A stretch of DNA of 64,000 nucleotides from Norana najaformis (taxonomy: Eukaryota; Annelida; Clitellata; Crassiclitellata; Hormogastridae): NCBI GenBank assembly GCA_964023275.1, contig OZ029925.1, forward strand, positions 12,871,803 to 12,935,802, written 5' to 3'. Position numbers and translations under genes: made by a program. Positions 55,101 to 64,000 of this stretch are shown in pieces; position 1 is the stretch's first letter; every line of letters begins with the position of its first letter. The notes under the pieces are model-generated. The model ran no database searches and was not told where the DNA came from. It worked only from the letters and a program-made list of their open reading frames with translations.

Positions 55101-56867
55101 GATAGATTGATTGACAGATTGACTTGCTGATGATTGACAGATCAACTGAGATGGTTGATTGGCAGATTTACATGGTGTTGATTGACAGGAATGTCGGGTT
55201 CTCCACCGGGTTCCTATACGCAGACCATTCCGCAGAAGTACAGCAACCCAAATCCAGCATCTCCTCCGACGTTACCTCCTCAGCTCCTTCAGGTCATCCT
55301 CAATACAGAAACCCCTCTCCAGGTACACTCCAACCTTGGTCTCTTCTCCTCATTGTCATGTATGCTAATGTTATGTAATTTAATTGAATGTAACCTGAAA
55401 ATAGGGTATGTTATGAGGCAGAATTAAATTTGGGATCTATTTCCTGTGAAGAAAGATTGTCCAGTTTTTGGATTGCTATTGTTGAGTTTGTGCTTCAGCC
55501 CAAATATCTTTCAAGTCCAGGACCGTGTCTCTGAAGACTAATTTTGATAGTGAGATGTAAATAAACAAACGATTATCTTAACTTCTCTTACTTTAGTAGG
55601 CCTTAAAGGTGCTATTTGTATTGCCATATACGCTTATTTTTGTGCTTGTTACTTGCATACATATTTATTACTTACATACTTATGTACTTGAAAGCGATCA
55701 ATTCAGTTTGCTGACTTTGTTATTCCTTTTCAGTGTGAACCAACTTTGCTTCCCGAGCCGAATCATGTCATGCTAAACCATCTGTACGCACTCTCCATCA
55801 AGGTGTGCCGTTCTCTCCCTTCTAATCTAATTTTATCTAATGACTTATGTAGCACCTTTATCATCATGCACAAGGCAGCCATCGATAGTCGCTTAAATGA
55901 AAACTGTAGTCAAATATTGTAATTCTTTGCTAAAACTTAGTAAAACTTTGACAGATGAGGAAAGCCAGGTTCTATAACATAATGACTTGTATCGTGCTAT
56001 TATCATAATACATGTGGCATCAACTGATGGCCTTGAAGTAAAGCCACCATAGTCAAATACTGTAATCTTCTGGATAAGGCCGGTGAAAAGTTGTCCTTCT
56101 AGTTCAGTCACGTTACAGAGAAAGTTGGTTGATTGTATTAAAGAAATTGGTACACCAGATGTAGGTGGTATAACAGTAGGAGATAGGTAATGTAGAGAAG
56201 CAGGTAAGATATTAAGAACTGTAAGTAATTCATGTAAGGTATATGTAATTGGCTAAAAGAACCTTACTGAAGCTGTTACATTTTTGTATGCTTTGTTGTT
56301 TGTTGGTTGAAGTGATGTAGGGCAATGTTCTTAACTTGAAGGGCTGTGATTTCACTGAAACTGTTATTTAATCTAATCTAAAGATTTCTACAGCGCCATT
56401 ATCATAATGCCGAAGGCTTCAGTTGATGATCGCTTCAAGTCAAAATCGCATTCAGTAATTATAATCCGTTGAAATATCATAATCTGTTACAGTTAACTCA
56501 GTGTGTGTTGCTTTTTGGAGGTAGGTGATGAAAGCTAAAGGTCATGTCTCTTTAATGTCCTCAAAAGACGTGATCCTATTGCAGCATGTTGGTCCATTCA
56601 GTAGCATGCTGGGTGTGTAATCCAACAATTGTGAGTTTCAGCCTGCTGAGTGGAGTCCATGTAATGATGCTGGACAAGCTGTTTTGTCTTGTGCCTCAGA
56701 TGCAGACTTACTGACCATGTGTGCATAATAAATACAATAAATAAATGAGTAAGTAAGCAGTTGTCTCTGTGTTTGAATACTGTTTGTAGGACGGAGTAAT
56801 GGTGATGAGTGGCACCCATCGATATCGCAAGAAGTACGTCACTACGCTCCTCTACAAGCCAACTTAA
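51991..56867 (+). CDS. PRKAB: AMP-activated protein kinase beta subunit, 7 coding exons, complete
   Basis: Regulatory scaffold of the AMPK alpha-beta-gamma heterotrimer, the cell's energy sensor. Exons: 51991-52119, 53179-53369, 53683-53776, 54376-54493, 55189-55322, 55734-55802, 56790-56867; 813 bases, 270 residues plus TAA, matching the length of human beta-1. Seen: MGNT at the start (N-myristoylation), a CBM48 domain at about residues 79-155 with the GGG, LPEG, YKF and VDGQW motifs, Ser107 in the place of human Ser108, and the C-terminal alpha/gamma-binding region with PPQLLQVILN, LLPEPNHVMLNHLYALSIKD and YVTTLLYKP. All internal introns are GT-AG. CBM residues that contact glycogen in mammals are mostly replaced (see findings). 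Exons 3-7 are unambiguous. Exons 1-2 fit in phase, length and motif, but a shorter isoform from the in-frame ATG at 53158 is possible. Confidence 0.95.
52130..52385 (+). repeat. Degenerate GAGGCCAAGAC repeats in PRKAB intron 1
   Basis: AGGCCAAGACC, TGCCAAGACCATGAAG, AGGCCAATCCTC, AGGCCAAAACTTATGAGG and so on, roughly every 20-30 bases, starting about 10 bases past the exon 1 donor. Confidence 0.65.
52505..52612 (+). repeat. (ATTC)n-like repeat, PRKAB intron 1
   Basis: Interrupted TTCATTCATTAATCCATTCA-type sequence. Confidence 0.8.
52612..52760 (+). mobile_element. SINE-like element in PRKAB intron 1
   Basis: Head GGTGGTCTAATTGGTAGTG resembles an A box; the B box is decayed. The following AAATGAGTGCTCAACTAC resembles the family C body. 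Assignment is weak. Confidence 0.4.
53783..53840 (+). repeat. (CAGT)n tract beside a PRKAB 5' splice site
   Basis: ATCAGTCAGTCAGTCAATCAG and similar begins seven bases after the exon 3 donor GT. Confidence 0.85.
53925..54195 (-). mobile_element. SINE family C copy, reversed, PRKAB intron 3
   Basis: On the minus strand it reads GGTTTCAAATCCCAGTAATGG, GCTTATAAATGAGTAAACTGG and GGCCAACTGCCTTCACATCC, the same block order as 43605. Confidence 0.65.
54600..54855 (+). mobile_element. SINE family C copy in PRKAB intron 4
   Basis: B-box-like GGGGTTCAAATCC, TATAAAATGAGTACACCAAC, GGTCACCTGCCATCA and the ending AGCTGCCTCTTACAGTTAGC match the 43605 copy. Confidence 0.65.
55835..56110 (+). repeat. Two tandem copies of family F in PRKAB intron 6
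   Basis: Copy one has TAGCACCTTTATCATCATGC, AAGGCAGCCATCGATAGTCGC and GTCAAATATTGTAATTC. Copy two, from about 55980, has GTGCTATTATCATAATACATG, GGCATCAACTGATGGCC and GTCAAATACTGTAATCTTCTGG. Confidence 0.6.
56365..56505 (+). repeat. Family F copy in PRKAB intron 6
   Basis: CTACAGCGCCATTATCATAATG, CGAAGGCTTCAGTTGATGATC, GCTTCAAGTCAAAATCGC, CATAATCTGTTACAG. The first block starts like family E, hinting at a shared end. Confidence 0.6.
56583..56757 (+). mobile_element. SINE family B copy in the last PRKAB intron
   Basis: TGGTCCATTCAGTAGCATGC, GGGTGTGTAATCCAACAATTG, CAGCCTGCTGAGTGGAGTCC, and the tail AATAAATACAATAAATAAATG. It ends about 30 bases before the last exon. Confidence 0.6.
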
Positions 56868-57117
56868 CTTTGGCGATGTCGATAAGTTGAATTTGGAGTG
56901 GACTGGCACTGAGCTCAGACTTCTAACAATGTACTCTGAGTAGCGCTGATGACATTGTTGGTTTTGTATAATGAGAAACTGTTTAAGACGAACTACATTT
57001 GGTGACTGGGAAGTTGATTTGGGTCTCATTTTCAGCGGAAGCGACATACGTGTGCTGCCTTTGACTGCTCTGCTGAACTTCCCAATTCAATTGTCTCTTA
57101 GTTTGATTTTTATGTAT

Positions 57118-57170
57118 GTATCTGGTTATTTATGTAGCGCCTTTTAAGAATGCACAGAGTCACTAAGTTA
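57118..57170 (-). mobile_element. Retroposon tail fragment in PRKAB 3' UTR
   Basis: TTTATGTAGCGCCTTTTAAG followed by AATGCACAGAGTCACTAAG. Same motif as at 8370 and 40555. Confidence 0.45.
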
Positions 57171-57548
57171 AGCAGACTTTTCCCAGTGATTGTTTTTAGT
57201 GAGAGCTACAGCTCCGTCGGTTTCATCGCAGTGATTGTACTGCTTGGGATGTACAGATATTTCATGCCAGTTTTTATCTTTATCCTAAAACTTTATCTGA
57301 ATAATTGCAATTATTACATTATAAGTATAGTGCAGCATGGAGTGTTCTGCTTCCACTCTGTCTGAGAATTTATACTGCATGAATTGTTGATCTTTTGTGT
57401 ACGATAAATTGTATTGCATGGCTTGTCCAGCTTGTTTAGATCTATCCCAATGTTAGTACTGCTTGGAATCTAAAGCTTTAACTCTCTCCCATGGATAGTA
57501 CTACTTGGGATGTCCAGCTCTTAAGTTAGTATGTGCATGAGAGCTGAT

Positions 57549-57554
57549 AATAAA
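57549..57554 (+). terminator. Possible poly(A) signal of PRKAB
   Basis: AATAAA about 680 bases past the stop, followed within 40 bases by GT-rich sequence (GGTGGTC, TTTCTTTGTTTTGG). This would give a 3' UTR of roughly 0.7 kb. Confidence 0.5.
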
Positions 57555-57574
57555 GGTGGTCAGCATCCTGTTTC

Positions 57575-59480
57575 TTTGTTTTGGCTGAAGTAAGAGAACG
57601 CTTCTTCTGTTCGTGGCTGTTTTGGAGAACACTGTTTTTATTAAGTCTTGGTTTAACAAGTTGTTTAAAATTTGGTTATAAGTGTTAATTTAAATTAATT
57701 TAATCATCTTTAAAAATGAAATTTAACTTAACTATTTTGTTTTATGTTTATGATTTGAGAGATTTTGAAATTGAAGCACGTTTCAGTTGCAAAAACTCAG
57801 ACGTCTGGGACAGACGTGTGATATTTAATCTAGCCGATTACTGCTGGAATATTGACAGACGTCCATTTTCAGCAAACCCCATATTAAACACATCTGGATT
57901 TCCATAATGGCTCCAAAAGTGACCAAACTTCCTGAGTCTTGAAGATTTTATTTGAATAAGTTGGTCATTGAATAAGCTGGTCAGTGAATAAGCTGGTCTT
58001 TGTGATGCAGCTTTTGTGTGGTGCCAAGTAATTTCCACAATTTACATAACGTTGCATTTTTAGATAGACATTCTGGAAAACACGCAAACCGAATCAGAAC
58101 TCGTGATTCCAAACACACACACCTACACACACACACATATACACAGCGACCATATAACCTCAATCTTGGTTGTTTTCAATGAATTTTCTAGTGAAATCCT
58201 CCATGTTTGAATGGGCGCCATGACATTTTAGGTCCCATGTATGGACCATGCTAGCCTGAGATACATGCACATCTGTGAACTTGTTCCTTGTGCATGCACT
58301 TCAACAAAGTAACTTTGTGCCTCTTCGGTGATTGGGCCATCTCTAACTATAGATATGTCTTTCTGGCCAGGAATGCCACACCCTTCTTTCACCAGCACTA
58401 GAAACCTGTTCTCTTTGGCTGGGCTAGGAGCACCTGTGAGTAGATACCTTAAACAGGCGCTGTATAAATGCTCCAGGCATCATCAATGGTCACTTTTTGT
58501 GGAAACCATCGACTGCTGCCTTGAGCATTATTACAGTGGCACCATAGAAGTTTTGGATTATTTAATGAATGAATTATTATAGTCATGATTGATGTAAGAG
58601 CTGGTTTTCACGTGCACAGTTGCATTCTGCTGTGGTGCTGTTTTGTGGTGGGGTCAAGAGGTCATTTGGGTTGAAAGTCATACTTGATACAGAAAGTGCA
58701 GGTTGGCTTAGCATTTAAGACTGTGGTACGTCATACCCAAATTATAATTGGTTCAGATCTCAGCCAGGACAGACGTCCAGTTTTACCAAATCCGCTGGAC
58801 CGTTTTATAAAATGCATCATTGTTAATGGAATTCTGATGCAGTGTGGATGCCAAATTTAGATATAGTTTCAGAACAGCCTCATATTCTAATGGTACTTTG
58901 TATGTTACAAGTTGTGGGTCTTTGATATGGTGCCTTTTTATGCCATTCCATTAAACCGCGTATTTGGGTCTTGCAGTCAATTAACTGGCTTTTAATACAT
59001 AATAAGTTACATAATATTAAACTTAATAACTTGTGTGGCTTCTCTGCTATTGGCTTGAATCTTGTAGTTAATTTTCTGGCTTCTAATACATAACATAGCA
59101 AGTATAAAAATAGCAATACACTCTGCCCCTATTTTACCCTTTACCCTCTAACCTTACCTTTTTTTAATTTAACGAATGGGTACCATAAATCATTGTATGT
59201 ATGTGTTTTTCAAGAAGCTTAATAAAGGGCCTTTTAAGTACCTAGCACTGCACACATGGCTGTCCAACTGATTTAAACAAGTTTGTTTTATGGTAGTTTG
59301 AAAATGTGTGCTGAACGGAGTCAAATTCATTGTATTTGCATATTATGTTCAGCTTTATTTTCGTGTCAAAACTAGGGATGCGTGATACAGACAGACAACA
59401 TGCTGTTTCTGCTTTTTATTTGAGGCATATCCTCACTTGTATCCCCACCGAAGAACTTGCTTAAACTGGCCCTAACTATG
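57575..59480. other. Downstream of PRKAB, no gene recognised
   Basis: Contains a GGCGCTGTATAAATGC retroposon-like tail near 58457 and (CA) at 58108-58140. Confidence 0.4.
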
Positions 59481-59482
59481 TG

Positions 59483-59652
59483 GGACATGGTAGCTTATTG
59501 GTTAGAGCGCTTATAGCTTGTAACCTGAGACAGTTACTGTGTAGGAACTTTGAGCAAGTCCTTCTCTCACAGTTGTTCAATGCTATTGTTCTGAAGTAGT
59601 GATTGATACTTGATCATTAGGCAGTGGTGTTTAATAAACAAAGAAATAATAA
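59483..59652 (+). mobile_element. tRNA-derived SINE, family A, B box lost
   Basis: Head GGTAGCTTATTGGTTAGAGCGC, body GAGCAAGTCCTTCTCTCAC, and tail GTGGTGTTTAATAAAC followed by AAATAATAAAA. The B-box segment is deleted relative to the 8131 copy. Confidence 0.65.
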
Positions 59653-60399
59653 AATCAGTTAAAGTTTGATTACATTTTGTTGCATTTAATTTTCACTGAG
59701 AGGCTTTCTTGAACTGACACTAAACAAATGTTACATTTAATTTTTGCTGGATAGTTTTGCGGAAAGGGCATTTGATAAGTGTTACGTTTTATTTTTTCGA
59801 TTGTCAATTATGTGTTATTCCAGTTGTGCTGCAGAAGTGTTTGGCTTAGAATTTTCTTTGACAAATGAAAGTTTGGTTGTGTTGTGTACACAGCACAACA
59901 TTGTTTTATGTACAATTCAGGATTTGTGGTAATTGATTTTCAGTATTAATTAACAGAACTCGGTTGCATGCATCCAGTTGTAATTATTATAACTTAATTA
60001 TAATAATTATATTTATTTTATCATAATTATAATAATGCTGTGAAGCTTTTGTGACATTTGGAGAGGAGTCTTTTCGAAGTTGTAACAGATGCAATGCTGC
60101 TTTATTGATGCTTCACCTATGGCGACTATCAGCACATCACACAGTCAGTAGAAGAGAACGTTTGGGGTAAACTCCACTTATTCCGGGTTTACTCTGAGTA
60201 CACTCAGAGAATACTTGAGTACACTTTCAGTATACTTGGATTTATTCGGAGTATGTTCTAAGCATATCCTGAATGTTTATGGGTAACCCAGTTATGACTT
60301 GGAATCTGCCTACCAGTATCTGTTGTGCACTGATTTTCTTCATTATTGTGGTAGTTTGAATGCTTATGTACTTTATTTGCCCCATGTTCTGCGGGTATC

Positions 60400-60625
60400 A
60401 GGGTAGATATGTATGTGTGTAATGTGTGCATGTATATACCAGTTTGTGTTTCAATGTATGTATGTGCATAGATACATCTTTGTTTGTATCTGTGTATGCA
60501 AGTTTGTGTATATAGCACATACATGTACATACATACATACTTTGATGTATGTATGTATGTATATGAGTTTATGTATATATGTATCTGTATATGCATGTAC
60601 ATATGTATGTATTTGGATATTTACA
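60400..60625. repeat. GTAT/TATG-rich repeat
   Basis: ATGTATGTATGTAT in short runs (60534-60562) within TGTGTATG-rich sequence. Confidence 0.8.
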
Positions 60626-60885
60626 TACTTCCACTCAAAACTCATACTTTACCACCGGAAATAGTTTATGAAACATTCTCAGCATATCTTGAGGAGCACC
60701 GTTTCAGGTCTGTAAGATAGTCATATTTCAGGGAACTTAAGAGGTTCCATTAGGATTCTATATAAATCAGCTGGTACATAACGCTTCTAAGAGCCTCTTG
60801 AAGCCGCTGAAAAATAAGTCTGTCTGGCAGGTCTCAAGAGGTGCAACTGGAGAAAAACTGAAAATTTTTTGAGCTGCTTTTATGG

Positions 60886-60886
<1 letters not shown>

Positions 60887-60974
<88 letters not shown>
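60887..60974. repeat. (TA)n microsatellite
   Basis: About 44 TA copies. Confidence 0.95.
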
Positions 60975-60976
<2 letters not shown>

Positions 60977-61177
60977 TGTATATATTATGTATACCAATAT
61001 TATTTATATAAATATAAATCTTTATTTCGTGAAACAATGAAGAAACGTACCCTTTGTCTTGTACAGTCACCTGATCTGTCACTGGTTTCTAATGGGACTG
61101 CTGTTAATCAGCTCCAAACGAGCAATTAATGTTAAAAAAGAAAATGGGAAATTCATTTATGCTGTTTTGTATGACTA

Positions 61178-61300
61178 ATCGTGATCTCAGGATTTCTTCA
61201 GTGCCTAACCAAACTAAGTCATAGGAAACCAGCTTATGCACTCAAAAACAAAATCGGTGAGGTCGATATGGTTCCAAGCCCAGATCCAATAGTTGAGTAA
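61178..61300 (+). repeat. Family E copy
   Basis: AATCGTGATCTCAGGATTTC, TTCAGTGCCTAACCAAAC, GGAAACCAGCTTATGCACTC and GGTTCCAAGCCCAGATCC, in family order. Confidence 0.55.
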
Positions 61301-62860
61301 ATTGTCATTACAATTACATTTACCAAAACTTAATATAAAAACAAAAATTAGATTATTTGGATTTGTTTCTACAGCTGACACAGGTGAAATTCAGAAAATG
61401 GGAGATTTCTGTTTCCCGGGTAATGGTACCCAGGAAACAAGAAACAAAGCTTATTCCAGAAAATTTTCGGTAAAAAACAGGAGGTTTGGTAACCCTGGTT
61501 TACAAGTAAAAGTACTAAATCTTTTACTTAAGTACTGTACAGTAACTAATTATTTTTACTTTGTAACTGATTAACACTTCCTATATGTGATCCACCAAAT
61601 GTAGCATATAATTGCTGCATAAAATATTTTGCATTTTTGTTGTGAAAATATAAATAATATAACCACAAAATTACACACGAAAATCAGTTTAATTTCAACT
61701 ACAAAGCAAACGGGTAACAATCAAATTAAACTTCAAACACAGAACAAATACTTGACCTTGCATAGGTTGTTAGAAGAAGTCAATATAAACAACAGTTTAA
61801 TTTATGTAACAGCATATAGTACATTTGCAGTATATAGTACATTAGGATTGTTTTACAAGGAAAAACTCAGAAATTCCTTAGGGCAAAAATCGGGACTCTC
61901 AGAAAATGTAAATCCAGACATTACTCAACCCCATGCTAAAGCTGAGACAGGGAGACCAGATTACTCGATGTCCATTGCTAACAACTGTAATTTTAATTGT
62001 AATCTGACATTTATAAAGCGCCACTTCAAGAATAGACTCATCAGAAGCGCTCCCGACCCGAACCAGTGAGACCACTGGCAAATAATACAGACTTCAGGCG
62101 CTTGCAAAACTGCGGAAGAGACAAACTGAGGAATACTAGCCGGAGCTCTCGGGAAAGGCGATTCCAGCTGAAGCGTTAACGGTACGCGTTGACACTACAT
62201 GTAGCCCTCTTTTCACCCGGCTTTCCAACTGCAGTATGAACGTTCACCTGTTGGGCACACATACTTGATATTCTGCAATTTTGGCTCTTTTAAATTCGAA
62301 AGGGATATAATTTGAATTCCACTTCGTTTACTAGATTATTATATGCATTATTCTCCGTTCATGGCATAAAAACTCAACAGCATGTTTAGTGAAAGCATGG
62401 GTAACTGGAAGAAATGGAATTAATACTCGACACTAAAGCAGCAGTTTATAAATCAAATAAACTGGAACACTGAAACACCAATTTAAATGATTTACACTCG
62501 ATAAAAAAGCTTCTGTTGGAAGAAATTTTCTGAGGTGTTGCAAAAGCATTTATGACATCAACTCTGGAAGATAGCGATGATTTGGAAGAAACTGTTGAAC
62601 AGAAGAACCTCTTATATATACATATATTATTTACATAATTGGAGTTAGAGGAAGCAAAATATAGGTAAAGTACCTGACCTCATCTTCTAAGTACCTTGAC
62701 AGGTACGAACAGAAATCGCTGTAGATACATTCAGCTACAAACGTGCATACAATGTGAGTTACGGTGTTTAAGTTACAGATTTAAAGTACAGGAAAATCCA
62801 TGCCTACCCACACAAACGCATTTGTCCCATCGTGTGTGCTGGCTGGGTATTACGTCAAGG
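61300..62860. other. No gene recognised
   Basis: AT-rich. A retroposon-like TTTATAAAGCGCCACTTC with AGAAGCGCTCCC lies at 62010-62055. Open frames (61293-61574, 61629-62069) have no family resemblance. Confidence 0.4.
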
Positions 62861-63640
62861 TGGGGTAAGTTAAGGCAAGTCAAAGTAAGTTTTGGCAAGT
62901 TTAGTTGGTAAGTTTAATTATGGTAAGTGATAGCAAGTTATAGCAAGAGTGAGTTACAACAGCAGTGACATCACTGTACTACACAGAAATACAGAACAGG
63001 TTAAGCTTTGAAACCCAAGTTACACACCAACGGGTAATATGCAGAATACTGCTATAATACCATTACTGTTATTAAAGTTACTAATAATTTGGAATAACCG
63101 GTAATTACAGACTCATTCGGTTAATTCTGCCTTAGGATACGAGGCACATTTGGCACCGAAAATACATTCCGAAATGTCTGCTTCACAAAGCCCTTTAATG
63201 AATTCAGCAATAATGTAAATTACATCTACAGCAATAATGTAAATTACATCTACACGTTATGTGAGAAAAGACATACTGTAATGACAAACTAATGCTGACC
63301 ACCTACTCCTGTGTATGCCGAGGTTGAAAAGATGAAGCTATTTACACCAATAAAACATCTACGGCTGACCCCACTACCAAGCTACGTAGTAACGCAAAAG
63401 TCTCTTAATTAATATTGCACAAAGACAGTTAACTTACAAAATCCACAGTTTTCTGCAGACGTATATTTATGTACAAACACCGATTTCTCGCGAGAAGTGA
63501 TAAACTCAGTTAGTTCTTAAGGCCTACTTAACTTCCCCTTACTATTGTAAATATTCAGATACTTATATGAATAAAACTACAAAGCAAAATGGAAAATGGG
63601 GAATTAGTAGTAAAGTTAGCCGACGTCTGTGCTCCGTTCT
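62860..63640. repeat. GGTAAGT/GGCAAGT degenerate repeats, then unassigned sequence
   Basis: GGCAAGTCAAAGTAAG and TTGGTAAGTTTAATTATGG at 62865-62950; a 19-bp direct repeat (CAGCAATAATGTAAATTAC) at 63207-63247. No gene seen. Confidence 0.5.
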
Positions 63641-63739
63641 GAATTAAGTGCAGAGCTTCATAACAAGACGCTACTCTGATTTTATGGGGTCTAAAATGCA
63701 CGCTTCCTCACACACAAGTGTACCACTTGATGGTTCTGT

Positions 63740-63965
63740 TCTGCGTGCATATCTGTCTGCCCCTTTGTCTCTGTTTCTGTTGCTTGTCTTTGTGACATGC
63801 CTGTTTGTCTGTCTGTGTGCGTTTGTGTATGTGTGTGTCCGTCTGTGTGCGTCTGTCTGTCTGTCTGTCCATCAGTACATGTCCCTGCTACTCATCTCCA
63901 AAGTCTGCCTGTCTGCTTATCAATATTGCATTGTCTGTCTGTGCATCAGTTTCCCAGACTGTCAT
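63740..63965. repeat. CTGT-rich repeat
   Basis: GTCTGTCTGTGTGCGT and GTCTGTCTGTCTGTCC. The open frame here is low-complexity. Confidence 0.8.
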
Positions 63966-64000
63966 CTGTTAGTTTCATTCGCAACAAAGGTTTCTTAAAA

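Overview
This is a piece of animal (metazoan) nuclear DNA. Its genes have many GT-AG introns, it carries SINEs with tRNA-like heads, a non-LTR retrotransposon tail, a Ty3/Gypsy-type solo LTR and a decayed Tc1/mariner-type element, and it holds a great deal of simple tandem repeat. Gene content (FBXO11 with a UBR box, an AMPK beta subunit, an LRR-Ig receptor) and repeat style suggest an invertebrate, possibly marine. I cannot name the phylum from sequence alone.

Layout. 1-15.8 kb: no convincing host gene. This part is microsatellites (GACA, TA, CTGA, CGGT, GTAT, purine-rich tracts), minisatellites, SINE copies, a reverse-transcriptase relic near 2.5 kb and a 0.8-kb non-autonomous mariner-like element at 12.26-13.05 kb. 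15.9-17.7 kb (minus): one intronless gene for a 594-residue single-pass membrane protein with leucine-rich repeats and one Ig domain. 17.7-29.8 kb: repeats again, including a pure 63-copy CAGT tract and a frameshifted LINE 3' end. 29.8-31.3 kb: an unassigned 173-codon ORF beside a solo LTR whose U3 region is an array of about 18 X-box-like motifs. 31.3-35.9 kb: quiet sequence.

35.9-49.8 kb (minus): a complete FBXO11 orthologue that I assembled as 19 coding exons (889 residues, every junction in phase). It has an F-box, a parallel beta-helix built from PbH1 repeats, and a C-terminal UBR-type zinc finger. Three of its 18 introns start with GC instead of GT. 52.0-56.9 kb (plus): a complete AMP-activated protein kinase beta subunit in 7 coding exons (270 residues), with an N-terminal MGNT myristoylation signal, a CBM48 domain and the C-terminal alpha/gamma-binding region. 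The two genes are head to head with 2.2 kb between start codons. 57.6-64 kb: no gene seen, only repeats and SINEs.

How the genes relate. FBXO11 would act as the substrate receptor of an SCF ubiquitin ligase, PRKAB as the scaffold of AMPK, and the LRR-Ig protein as a cell-surface adhesion or receptor molecule. Nothing in the sequence links them functionally beyond the shared upstream region of the first two. The most notable biology is (a) an AMPK beta subunit whose carbohydrate-binding module has lost most of its glycogen-contact residues, (b) three GC-AG introns and a decayed duplicate of exon 10 in FBXO11, and (c) the X-box-like array in the LTR. Exon models were made by eye from splice signals and remembered family sequences; no database search was run.
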